From JANNHK01 sp034408875 (GTDB taxonomy: Bacteria; Actinomycetota; Acidimicrobiia; IMCC26256; PALSA-610), in NCBI GenBank assembly GCA_034408875.1, contig JAWXCJ010000374.1, positions 1-9,210 of the forward strand: a stretch of DNA of 9,210 nt. The letters run 5' to 3'. Position numbers and translations under genes: made by a program. How positions within the stretch are numbered: position 1 is the stretch's first letter; every line of letters begins with the position of its first letter. The notes under the pieces are model-generated. The model did no database searches, was not told where the DNA came from, and saw only the letters and a program-made list of their open reading frames with translations. This document shows positions 1-6,480 of the stretch, piece by piece.

Positions 1-452
1 AGGCTTCGATGCCGCGCTTGCACGAGTGGCGCTTCGACATGTTGACGGGCAGCGTGTCCGAGCAGTACCTCGACGACGTCGGTTCCGAGTTCCCGCGCGT
101 CGCCGCGCGTGACGCCGGCCTCCCGGCTCGGTACGGCTTCTCGATGGGCCTCGGGTTCATCGGTGGCGAGCCGCAGATCCTCAAGTACGACCTCGACCGC
201 GGCGCGGAGAAGTCGGTGCACACGTTCCCGCAGGGTCACACGCCGGGCGAGCCGACCTTCGTACCGGCGTCCGACGCGACGCAAGGCGACGACGGCTGGG
301 TGACCACGTTCGTCCACGACGCGGGCACCGACACGAGCTACATGGTGATCCTCGACGCGACGGACATGGCGGCCGACCCGGTGGCCGAGGTGCAGCTTCC
401 CCGCCGGATCCCGACGGGCTTCCACGGGAGCTGGATCCCCGACCCGGCCTGA
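1..452 (+). CDS. carotenoid oxygenase (RPE65/CCD family), C-terminal part, 5' end outside window
   Basis: This is the C-terminal ~150 residues of a non-haem Fe(II) dioxygenase of the carotenoid cleavage / lignostilbene dioxygenase family, which oxidatively splits an alkene bond in carotenoids, apocarotenoids or stilbenes. The frame is open from the window edge. The ATG at 9 is internal, because the residues after it (LHEWRFDMLTG, then EFPRV and RYGF) match the middle of the family's last third and not an N terminus. Family hallmarks follow in order: GEPTFVP (glycine-proline turn before the blade strand), DDGWVTTFVHD, a YMVILDA strand, and the terminal GFHGSWIP. The His in GFHG (codon 423-425) is the last of the four His ligands of the catalytic iron; the other three would lie upstream. 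The frame ends with TGA at 450-452. The next gene starts 48 nt downstream on the same strand, so cotranscription is plausible. The family is secure; the substrate is unknown. Confidence 0.9.
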   Translation, partial: ASMPRLHEWRFDMLTGSVSEQYLDDVGSEFPRVAARDAGLPARYGFSMGLGFIGGEPQILKYDLDRGAEKSVHTFPQGHTPGEPTFVPASDATQGDDGWVTTFVHDAGTDTSYMVILDATDMAADPVAEVQLPRRIPTGFHGSWIPDPA

Positions 453-500
453 GACGCGAAACGTAACGCAGGTCGGCAGAAGGAACGGCCAGAAGAACCA

Positions 501-2639
501 ATGGAGACCGCCCGTTCCTTCTGTCGTGTCTGCCATGCGGCGTGCCCGATCGACGTCGACATCGAGGCCGGCCGCGTCGTCGCCATTCGTGGCGTGCGCG
601 AGGACCCGCTGTTCGAGGGCTACACGTGCATCAAAGGCCGCCAACTGCCCGACCAGATGCATCACCCGGACCGGCTTCGCTTCGCGCTGCGGCGTGTGCA
701 GGGCGCGCAGTTCGAGCCCGTCGCGTCCGCCACCGCGCTGGACGAGATCGCCGATCGGTTGCGGGCAACCATCGAGCGCCACGGCCCCGGTTCGGTCGCG
801 GTGTACACCGGCACCGGCGCATACCAGAACTCGACTTCGGTGCCGACCGCGCGCGCGTTCCTGCGGGGCGTCGGTTCGCGCTCGTTCTACACGTCGCTGA
901 CCATCGACCAACCGGCCAAGGCAACGGCACCCGCCCGCGCCGGCGACTGGGAGGCGGGCTTCCACGAGTTCACGGGCGCCGATGTGCTGATGGCTGTCGG
1001 CTACAACCCGATGGTCTCCGGCTACGGACCCGCGACAGGACTCCAGGGCACCAACCCGTTCACCGTGATGCGGCGCGCGAAACAACGCGGGATGCACCTC
1101 GTGGTGATCGATCCGCGCCGCACCGAACTGGCCGAGTTCGCCGACGTGTTCCTCCAGCTGCGCCCCGGCGAAGACCCGACCCTGCTCGCCGGCATCATCA
1201 ACGTGATCCTGTCGGAAGGTCTGCACGACGCGGAGTTCTGTGCGCGCTGGGTCGCGAACCTCGATGCCCTCGCCGACGGGGTGCGCCCGTTCGAAATCGG
1301 CTACGTCGCCGACCGGTGCGGGGTTGACGCCGACGACATCGTGGCCGCCGCGCGTTTGTTCGCGGCCGGTCCGCGCGGCTGTGCGGGTACCGGTACCGGG
1401 CCGAGCATGGCGCCGCATTCGAGCCTCACCGAGCACCTGGTGATCGCGCTCAACGTCGTGTGCGCACGCGTGAACCAGCCCGGCGACACGATCGGCACGC
1501 CGCGGTTCCTGTTGCCCGAGAACCCGCGACGCGCGCAGGTGGTCGCACCGCGCGACGCTCGCACGGGCCGCCCGCACCGCGTGCGCGGCCTGCGTGGCTA
1601 CGCCGGGGAGATGGTGACGAGCGCGCTCGCCGACGAGATCCTGATGCCCGGCGAAGGCCAGGTGCGCGCGTTGATCGTCAGCGGCGGGAACCCCGCGCTC
1701 GCCTGGCCCGACCAAGCACACACGATGCGCGCCTTGCGCGACCTCGAACTGCTCGTCGTCCTCGACCATCGCATGACCCCCACCGCGGAGGCGGCCGACT
1801 ACGTGATCGCGCCGCGGCTGTCGCTCGAACGCGCCGATGTTCCCCACCTCATGGACATGTGGTTCTCGGCGCCGTACAGCAACTACACGGACGCCGTGAT
1901 CGCCGCTTCGGGCGACGTTCTCACCGAGTGGGAGGTTTTCGCCGGGCTCGCCCGCCGTCTGTCAACGCCGATGCACCTCCCGGGTGGCGACCTCATGGAG
2001 ATTCCCGAACCCGACGACCACGACGTCATCGGTCTCGCCTACGCGCACGCGCGCATGCCGATATCGGCGATGAGAGAAGCCCGCGGTGTCGTCCACGCGG
2101 ACCGGGCCGCGGTCGCGGCTCCCGCCGACCCCGGCTGCGACGCGCGGTTCGCCCTCGGCGACGACGACGTGATCGCGGAGATCGCCGACGTGCGCGCCGA
2201 GACAACGGCCGGGCAGGTGCTGACGGGCGCCGACGCCGACGCGTACCCGTTCCGGCTCGTGTCGCGCCGCCTGAAGACTGCGCTCAACTCCCTCGGACGC
2301 GAACTTCCCGGCCTCGCCAAAGCCACGACCAACGCCGCGTACATGCATCCCGACGACCTGCACGAGATCGGCGTCGCCGCCGAAGACCTGATCGAGATCA
2401 GCTCGCCCCACGCGTCGCTGATCGCCGTCGCGGCAGCGGCGCCCGACGTGCGGCGCGGGGTCGTGTCGATGGCGCACGGTTGGGGCGACGCGACGGGCGA
2501 AGACGCCAAAGTCCGAGACATCGGCGCGCCGACGAACCGGCTCGTCACCACCGCGCACGGCTACGACGCGATCACCGGCATGGCAGTGCAGAGTGCGATT
2601 CCGGTCTCGGTCACCGCCTACGTTGCCGACCGGGCATAA
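501..2639 (+). CDS. molybdopterin (bis-MGD) oxidoreductase, DMSO reductase superfamily, with N-terminal [4Fe-4S] site
   Basis: A 712-aa catalytic subunit of the DMSO-reductase/formate-dehydrogenase superfamily. The N terminus carries a 4Fe-4S site: C8-x2-C11-x3-C15 and C43 in the motif YTCIKGR, with K45 at the position that relays electrons between cluster and pterin. MGD-binding signatures follow: DVLMAVGYNP (161-170), VVIDPRRTELAEFAD (201-215), RPGED (221-225), LIVSGGNPAL (391-400) and LDHRMTPTAEAADYVIAP (421-438). A MopB C-terminal domain begins at about 582 (YPFRLVSRR) and includes NAAYMHPDDL and GAPTNRLV. There is no Tat or Sec signal, so it should be cytoplasmic. The usual Mo-ligand position in the TIDQPAKAT segment (134-142) holds no Cys, Sec, Ser or Asp (see findings). 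No electron-transfer or membrane subunit gene is adjacent, so the physiological partner and substrate are unknown. A purine-rich stretch (AGAAGGAA, 478-485, or AGAAGA, 491-496) precedes the ATG. Formate dehydrogenase, thiosulfate/polysulfide reductase-like and acetylene-hydratase-like enzymes are all possible relatives. Confidence 0.93.
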   Translation: METARSFCRVCHAACPIDVDIEAGRVVAIRGVREDPLFEGYTCIKGRQLPDQMHHPDRLRFALRRVQGAQFEPVASATALDEIADRLRATIERHGPGSVAVYTGTGAYQNSTSVPTARAFLRGVGSRSFYTSLTIDQPAKATAPARAGDWEAGFHEFTGADVLMAVGYNPMVSGYGPATGLQGTNPFTVMRRAKQRGMHLVVIDPRRTELAEFADVFLQLRPGEDPTLLAGIINVILSEGLHDAEFCARWVANLDALADGVRPFEIGYVADRCGVDADDIVAAARLFAAGPRGCAGTGTGPSMAPHSSLTEHLVIALNVVCARVNQPGDTIGTPRFLLPENPRRAQVVAPRDARTGRPHRVRGLRGYAGEMVTSALADEILMPGEGQVRALIVSGGNPALAWPDQAHTMRALRDLELLVVLDHRMTPTAEAADYVIAPRLSLERADVPHLMDMWFSAPYSNYTDAVIAASGDVLTEWEVFAGLARRLSTPMHLPGGDLMEIPEPDDHDVIGLAYAHARMPISAMREARGVVHADRAAVAAPADPGCDARFALGDDDVIAEIADVRAETTAGQVLTGADADAYPFRLVSRRLKTALNSLGRELPGLAKATTNAAYMHPDDLHEIGVAAEDLIEISSPHASLIAVAAAAPDVRRGVVSMAHGWGDATGEDAKVRDIGAPTNRLVTTAHGYDAITGMAVQSAIPVSVTAYVADRA

Positions 2640-2648
2640 CCAGGGGGG

Positions 2649-3479
2649 TCACAACCCGCGGCGGCCTGCCTCACGCAGCATGCCCGCCTCGCCCTGGGAG
2701 AACATCGACGGGGCCGGCCCGGTGGTCTGCGCCGCGTCGACCATGAGGCAGTGACCGGAGACGTACAAGGAATCGTCACTCGCGAGGTAGACCGCCGCGG
2801 CCGCGATGTCGGCGGGCACGCCCGCACGCCGCAGCGGCGACATCGCCTCGATCATGGTGTGCGTCGTATCGGTCGCGCCCGGATCGCCGGTGATGACCGC
2901 CGCGGTCATCGGCGTGACGATGTTTCCCGCGCCGATGGCGTTGACGCGGATGCCGAACTGCGCCAACTCCGACGCGGCCGACCGCGTGAGGCCGATCACC
3001 GCGTGCTTGGCCGCCGTATACGCGTGCGGCCCGAGGCCGCCCATGACGCCCGCGGTGCTCGACATCGACAGAATCACGCCGCTGCCCTGCGGGACCATCA
3101 CCCGCGCCGCGTGTTTCGTGCCGAGGAACACGCCGCGCAACAACACGGCGATCGTGGCGTCCCATGCCTCCACTGTCGTATCCACGAGCGTCCCGGTCGC
3201 GCCCACGATCCCGGCGTTGTTGAACATCACGTCGAGGTGCCCGAACGCCGCGACGGCGAGATCCACCGCAGCAGCGATATCGGCCTCGACCGTCACATCG
3301 GCGCCGGCGATCCGCACGGCGTCGCCCAACTCGGCGGCCAGCGCCGCGAGCGGATCGGGCTGAATGTCGGCGATCACGCACCGGGCGCCTTCGGCGACGA
3401 ACCGTCGCACTGTCCCCTCGCCGATCCCGCTCGCGCCGCCCGTGATGAGCGCGACCTTGCCGTCGAGCCGTCCCGCCAT
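2649..3479 (-). CDS. short-chain dehydrogenase/reductase (SDR), NAD-type, with C-terminal tail
   Basis: A 276-aa classical SDR. Residues 13-20 are the TGGASGIG nucleotide loop. D38 at the end of strand 2 (VIAD) predicts NAD(H) preference. D61-V62 binds adenine and NNAG sits at 87-90. The catalytic residues are S141 (SMSSTAG), Y154 and K158 (YTAAK), with the canonical 13-residue Ser-Tyr spacing. The Asn usually found in 'vNl.G' is Leu113 (AVLLRGVF), and the usual PG after strand 6 is AG (NAIGAGNIVTP). A tail of about 25 residues follows the normal SDR end. I chose the ATG at 3477-3479 over an in-frame GTG at 3501-3503 because GAGGGAG lies just upstream and the fold begins at MAGRLDGKVALITGG. 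It is the last gene of the minus-strand P450-SDR-SDR operon, 54 nt after the preceding SDR. Its stop lies 9 nt from the stop of the convergent molybdoenzyme gene. It probably oxidises a secondary alcohol made by the P450 or Rieske enzyme; the substrate is unknown. Confidence 0.92.
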   Translation of the reverse strand: MAGRLDGKVALITGGASGIGEGTVRRFVAEGARCVIADIQPDPLAALAAELGDAVRIAGADVTVEADIAAAVDLAVAAFGHLDVMFNNAGIVGATGTLVDTTVEAWDATIAVLLRGVFLGTKHAARVMVPQGSGVILSMSSTAGVMGGLGPHAYTAAKHAVIGLTRSAASELAQFGIRVNAIGAGNIVTPMTAAVITGDPGATDTTHTMIEAMSPLRRAGVPADIAAAAVYLASDDSLYVSGHCLMVDAAQTTGPAPSMFSQGEAGMLREAGRRGL

Positions 3480-3481
3480 GA

Positions 3482-3488
3482 CTCCCTC
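3482..3488 (-). promoter_or_regulatory. ribosome binding site GAGGGAG for the downstream SDR
   Basis: On the minus strand GAGGGAG ends two bases before the ATG at 3479; taking GAGG as the anti-SD core gives a 5-nt spacer. It supports the ATG start and argues against the GTG 24 nt upstream, whose reading would place this SD inside the coding region. Confidence 0.7.
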
Positions 3489-3533
3489 ACTTTCGGACAG
3501 CACTGATTCGATGCACCGTAGCGCCGCGTGCGG

Positions 3534-4289
3534 TTACTGGCCGCCGCTCACGGTCAGGATCTGGCCTGTGATCCAGGCGGCGGCAGGCGCGGCGAGGTAC
3601 AGCGCCGTCGCGCCGATGTCTTGCGGGGTGCCGAGGCGCTCGAGCGGGATGCGCGAACGCTGCCGGTACCGCTCGAGATCGGCGTCGGAGAGGTCGAGCG
3701 CCTGCATCATGATCTCGGTCGGCACCGAGCCCGGCGCGATGCAGTTGACGCGAATACGCGGTGCAAGTTCACGGGCGAGCGTCTGGGTGAGCGAATGCAC
3801 GCCCGCCTTTGCCGCGGCGTAATGACCGCTGCCGGGCACCGGCCCGAAGCCGGCCAACGACGACACGTTGATAATGCATCCCTCCTCGATCACCCGCGCC
3901 GCCGTGACGCAGCCCGACCAGACCGCCGTGAGGTTGAGCGCAATCGTCTGGTCCCAGGTGGCGCGGTCGAGTTCGCACAGTGGTGCGCGCACGGGCGAAC
4001 CGCCCGCGTTGTTGACCCAGATGCTGACGCGGCCGAACCGGGCGATCGTCGCTGCCGCGAGCGCATCGAGCGCGTCGGCGTCGGTGACGTCGCACACGAC
4101 GGCGAGTGCGACGCCGCCCTCGGCCTCGATCTCCTTCGCTACCCGCTCGATCTCCGCCTGGCGGCGCGCGGCCACAACAACCGCTGCGCCCGCCCCCGCG
4201 AAGGTGCGCGCGATCCCCTCGCCGATACCGCGCCCGCCGCCGGTCACGACGGCTACCTCACCGGTCAGGTCGAACAACTCTGCTGTCAT
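3534..4289 (-). CDS. short-chain dehydrogenase/reductase (SDR), FabG-like, NADP-type
   Basis: A 251-aa classical SDR of ordinary length. TGGGRGIG (16-23) is the dinucleotide loop. Arg42-Arg43 after strand 2 (AARR) predicts NADP(H). D67-V68 binds adenine and NNAG is at 93-96. The full catalytic tetrad is present: N119 (ALNLTAV), S144 (NVSSLAG), Y157 and K161 (YAAAK). IAPGSVPTE (184-192) is the usual strand-6 turn, and the chain ends in the normal ITGQILTVSGGQ. The ATG overlaps the P450 stop as ATGA, with a strong AAGGAG seven bases upstream, so translation is probably coupled to the P450. It resembles 3-oxoacyl-ACP reductase and hydroxysteroid dehydrogenase-like members. Its place in a P450 operon makes catabolic alcohol/ketone interconversion likelier than fatty acid synthesis. 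It differs from its neighbour SDR in cofactor signature and in keeping the tetrad Asn, so the two are unlikely to be recent duplicates. Confidence 0.94.
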   Translation of the reverse strand: MTAELFDLTGEVAVVTGGGRGIGEGIARTFAGAGAAVVVAARRQAEIERVAKEIEAEGGVALAVVCDVTDADALDALAAATIARFGRVSIWVNNAGGSPVRAPLCELDRATWDQTIALNLTAVWSGCVTAARVIEEGCIINVSSLAGFGPVPGSGHYAAAKAGVHSLTQTLARELAPRIRVNCIAPGSVPTEIMMQALDLSDADLERYRQRSRIPLERLGTPQDIGATALYLAAPAAAWITGQILTVSGGQ

Positions 4290-5563
4290 CGCAGCACTCC
4301 TTGGGTCATTGCAGTCTCACGGTCATCGAGACGGGCGAACTCGAGGTGCAGTTCGCGCAGTGCGCGCAGCACGAAGCCAGGGTGATGGGCGAAGTCGTTC
4401 TCGGGCGCCAGGCGCAGACCCGGGAGTCGATCGAGGATCGCGTTGAACGCGAGCTGCTGTTCGAGCCGCGACAGGCCCGCGCCCGGGCAGTGGTGTTCGC
4501 CGAGCGAGAAGGCCATGTGGCGTCCGAGATTGGGCCGGTCCAGTCGAACGGTCGCCGGATCGGTGAACATCGCCGGATCGCGGTTGGCGGCGGCGTAGCG
4601 CAGGTGCACGACAGCGCCCGCGGGGATCGGCACGCCCGCGACCTCGGTGTCGTGCGCAACAACACGGTAGAGACCCTGGGTCGGCGACTCGAGGCGCAGG
4701 ATCTCTTCCACGAATGCGGGAACCAGCGCGCGGTCGTCACGCACCCGTTCGTAGAGACCCGGCTCCCGCAGCAAGATCCACAGACCGGAGGTCAAGGCAA
4801 AGGTCGTCGTCTCGTTGCCGCCGATGTACAGGTGGTCGACGATCGTGACGATCTCGGCGTCGGAGAGTGCACGGTCCCCGGCGTAGCGCGCATGCACGAG
4901 CGCGGAGAGCACGTCGTCGTCCGGGTTTGTGCGCTTGTCCTGGGCATGCGCATGGATGTAACGCTGGAACTCGACGCCTTGTTCGGCCACAAAGACTTCT
5001 TGGTCCTCGGTGAGCGGGCCCGAAAAGGGAAGCACCCACGCTTCCGACCACCGCTTGAGCTGCGGAATGTCGGCAGCCGGGAACCCGAGCACAGCCGTGA
5101 TCACGGCGACCGGCAACGGAAGCGCGAACTCGGTCACGAACTCGCTCCGGCCGCGGGCCACGATGTGATCCAGCAGCTCGGCGATCGTGCGCGTGAGGAG
5201 TGGCTCGTAGCGCCTCGCGCCGTTCGCGTCGAAGAACTCGTCGACGAGCGCGCGGTACTGACGATGCTCCGGCGGGTTCACCGACAGCGGCGTGACGCGC
5301 GGCCACCCGCGCTCCTCGTACACGCGGCGCGCGGCCTCGTGGCGGAAGGTGAGCGATCCGGTCGTGAAGACTTCCTGGTGGCGCAGCGCGTGCAGCACGT
5401 CGTCGTAGCGCGTGAGCACGAACATGCGGGACCCCGGAATCCGATACGCGGGCGCTTCGATGCGCAGCCGGTCGTAGACCGGATACCAGTCCTCCTGCGT
5501 CGCCGTCGAGTACAGGTCGACACCGGGGCACTGGGAGCCGGCAGGGCCTTCGGGCACGGGCAC
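4286..5563 (-). CDS. cytochrome P450
   Basis: A 425-aa soluble bacterial P450 monooxygenase without membrane anchor. It would use O2 and two electrons from a ferredoxin to hydroxylate a substrate. Motifs in order: the C-helix haem-propionate pair in PPEHRQYR (97-104, H100 and R104); the I-helix oxygen-activation motif GGNETTT (248-254) with acid/alcohol pair E251-T252; the K-helix E287-x-x-R290 (EEILR); the meander around NRDPAMFTDPATVRLDRPN; and the haem loop FSLGEHHCPG (352-361) with C359 as the thiolate ligand. The start is GTG at 5561-5563, with another GTG two codons later; there is no Shine-Dalgarno upstream. It is the first gene of the minus-strand operon and overlaps the next SDR by 4 nt. 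A TetR-type palindrome lies 19 nt upstream. No ferredoxin gene is adjacent, so electron donors come from elsewhere. The CYP family and substrate cannot be assigned from reading alone. Confidence 0.96.
   Translation of the reverse strand: MPVPEGPAGSQCPGVDLYSTATQEDWYPVYDRLRIEAPAYRIPGSRMFVLTRYDDVLHALRHQEVFTTGSLTFRHEAARRVYEERGWPRVTPLSVNPPEHRQYRALVDEFFDANGARRYEPLLTRTIAELLDHIVARGRSEFVTEFALPLPVAVITAVLGFPAADIPQLKRWSEAWVLPFSGPLTEDQEVFVAEQGVEFQRYIHAHAQDKRTNPDDDVLSALVHARYAGDRALSDAEIVTIVDHLYIGGNETTTFALTSGLWILLREPGLYERVRDDRALVPAFVEEILRLESPTQGLYRVVAHDTEVAGVPIPAGAVVHLRYAAANRDPAMFTDPATVRLDRPNLGRHMAFSLGEHHCPGAGLSRLEQQLAFNAILDRLPGLRLAPENDFAHHPGFVLRALRELHLEFARLDDRETAMTQGVLR
4297..4302 (-). promoter_or_regulatory. 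ribosome binding site AAGGAG for the NADP-type SDR
   Basis: On the minus strand AAGGAG lies 7 nt before the ATG at 4289, inside the last codons of the P450 gene. Together with the ATGA overlap (4286-4289) it fixes the start of the SDR and suggests translational coupling. Confidence 0.75.
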
Positions 5564-5575
5564 CGGATCGACGCT

Positions 5576-5581
5576 AGCTTA
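5576..5581 (-). promoter_or_regulatory. candidate -10 element (TAAGCT) for the P450 operon
   Basis: On the minus strand TAAGCT fits the actinobacterial TANNNT -10 pattern and sits just downstream of the palindrome. Transcription starting 6-8 nt later would leave a 5' leader of only a few bases before the GTG at 5563. That agrees with the absence of a Shine-Dalgarno there. This is inference from one short match. Confidence 0.3.
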
Positions 5582-5582
5582 A

Positions 5583-5598
5583 CTAACCGATCAGTTAG
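5583..5598. promoter_or_regulatory. 16-bp palindromic operator in the divergent promoter region (TetR-type)
   Basis: The sequence ctaaccgatcagttag is an inverted repeat: the CTAAC/GTTAG arms and the central GATC are perfectly symmetric, with one mismatched base pair (positions 6 and 11). Its size and AT-rich arms around a GATC core resemble operators of TetR-family repressors, which bind such sites as dimers. It lies in the 66-nt gap between the divergent P450 and ABM operons and covers the expected -35 to -10 region of the minus-strand promoter, so it probably controls both. No regulator gene is in the window. Confidence 0.65.
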
Positions 5599-5613
5599 GA
5601 GTGGGGTCTCGGC

Positions 5614-5620
5614 AGGAAGG
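5614..5620 (+). promoter_or_regulatory. ribosome binding site AGGAAGG for the ABM-like gene
   Basis: AGGAAGG lies 9 nt before the GTG at 5630. A GTG in the same frame at 5621 abuts the site with no spacer and is therefore a poor start, so this SD decides the 5630 start. Confidence 0.6.
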
Positions 5621-5629
5621 GTGGCCCGG

Positions 5630-6055
5630 GTGACGACGATCCTCGCGCATATCCGTGTGCATCCCGGCACTGAAGTGCGCTTCGAGGAACTGGCCCGCGA
5701 GCTCTACGCCGCGACCCACGGTCGCGAGTCCGAGGTGCGTAGGTACGAGTATTGGCGCGGCGCGGAGCCCGGCAGCTACTACACGCTCCTCGCCTTCTCG
5801 GACTACCCGGCGTTCCTTGCGCACCAGACGAGCACCCATCATGAGGACGCCGGTCCCGAACTGTCACGCATCATCGAATCGATACGGCTCGAATGGGTCG
5901 ACCCAATCCAGGGCGCGTCCGTGCTGCCGGCGAGCGAGTCGGCCCCGCTTCCCGACGACGCCGACGAACGGACGGTGCGCTACGCGAAGGCGATTCCCCC
6001 GGCCATCGCGTCCTGGTGGCAACATCCACGATCGGAAAGAGCCCTCCGCCGATGA
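5630..6055 (+). CDS. ABM-like (antibiotic biosynthesis monooxygenase) dimeric alpha/beta barrel protein with C-terminal extension
   Basis: A 141-aa protein starting with GTG (VTTILAHIRVHPG). Residues 1-92 read as an ABM domain: a first strand ILAHIRVHPG, helix FEELARELY, a second strand RRYEYWRG, the strand YYTLLAFSDYPAFLAH, and the family's His-rich stretch AHQTSTHH (64-71). A final strand SIRLEWVDP follows. ABM proteins are small ferredoxin-like dimers; some are cofactor-free oxygenases of quinols or polyketides, and many have no known activity. Residues 93-141 form a polar, acidic then basic extension (SAPLPDDADERTV...) beyond the usual ~100-aa domain, ending in WWQHPRSERALRR. It is the first gene of the plus-strand operon. 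Its TGA overlaps the next ATG (ATGA, 6052-6055). The start is GTG 5630, favoured by the SD; an in-frame GTG at 5621 is the alternative. Upstream of about 5600 the same frame stays open, but it is antisense to the P450 gene and not coding. Confidence 0.82.
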   Translation: MTTILAHIRVHPGTEVRFEELARELYAATHGRESEVRRYEYWRGAEPGSYYTLLAFSDYPAFLAHQTSTHHEDAGPELSRIIESIRLEWVDPIQGASVLPASESAPLPDDADERTVRYAKAIPPAIASWWQHPRSERALRR

Positions 6056-6480
6056 ACGACCTCGACGCCGTACGCGATCTCGTGCATCGCTACTCGGACG
6101 CGGTGTGTCGACGTGACGCCGAGCAGTGGGCCGCGTGTTGGGCCAAGGACGCTGTCTGGGATCTCTTCGGCTCTCCGATCGAGGGCTACGACGCGATCGT
6201 CGACCTCTGGGTGAACGCAATGGCCGCCTTCGACGCGGTCGTGCAAACGGTCCAGAACGGGTCTGCAACGATCACGGGTCTTGTCGGCAACGGGCGCTGG
6301 TACGTGCAGGAGCACTACCGCCTGGCGACGGGAGAGAACGGGATCATGCTCGCGGCGTACGACGACAATTACGTACGAGAGGCCGGCGAATGGCGCTTCG
6401 GCCGGCGTGCCCTCGAACGCTTCTACCAGGGGCCCGCCGACCTGTCCGCACCCTTCTCGACGCGCGAGGCCACCGCATGA
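6052..6480 (+). CDS. SnoaL-like (SnoaL_4 / NTF2-fold) protein
   Basis: A 142-aa single-domain protein of the NTF2-like superfamily. The N terminus MNDLDAVRDLVHRYSDAVCRRDAEQWAACWAKDAVWDLFG has the typical helix pair with a Y-S-D-A...R-D...W...D-A-x-W pattern. It is followed by EGYDAIVDLW, the strand around NGSATITGLVGNGRWYVQEHYR, and the strand AAYDDNYVREAGEWRFGRRAL (YDDxYxRxxGxWRF), characteristic of SnoaL_4 proteins near Rieske oxygenase and dehydrogenase clusters. Members include polyketide cyclases, dehydratases, isomerases and small subunits of ring-hydroxylating oxygenases; which role applies here is unknown. The ATG overlaps the ABM stop and the TGA overlaps the next ATG (6477-6480), giving coupled translation on both sides. 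GGAAAGAG (6034-6041) is a weak SD ten bases upstream. The length is normal for the fold. Given the Rieske alpha subunit three genes on, a beta-subunit-like partner role is conceivable, though the sequence does not show it. Confidence 0.85.
   Translation: MNDLDAVRDLVHRYSDAVCRRDAEQWAACWAKDAVWDLFGSPIEGYDAIVDLWVNAMAAFDAVVQTVQNGSATITGLVGNGRWYVQEHYRLATGENGIMLAAYDDNYVREAGEWRFGRRALERFYQGPADLSAPFSTREATA

Noticed and set aside
1460..2746. 428-aa plus-strand open frame inside the molybdoenzyme gene
   Set aside because: Extremely Arg/Pro/Ala-rich out-of-frame reading of a high-GC gene; the molybdoenzyme frame carries all the recognisable motifs.
3480..3503. Longer GTG start for the first SDR (adds eight residues)
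   Set aside because: The SD GAGGGAG would lie inside the coding region, while it is well placed for the ATG at 3479, where the SDR fold starts.
2751..3506. 251-aa plus-strand open frame opposite the first SDR
   Set aside because: Arg/His-rich antisense reading; the minus-strand SDR has a complete triad and nucleotide motif.
4106..5629. Long plus-strand open frame running through most of the P450 gene into the ABM gene
   Set aside because: It is antisense to the well-supported P450 (haem loop, I-helix and ExxR all on the minus strand). The product is Arg/Val/Glu-rich without family features until the ABM domain begins after 5630; only that last part is real.
5893..6051. N-terminal extension of the SnoaL-like frame upstream of 6052
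   Set aside because: It would overlap the ABM gene by about 160 nt and reads as low-complexity Arg-rich sequence. The ATG at 6052, with the ATGA overlap and a weak SD, begins exactly where the SnoaL fold begins.
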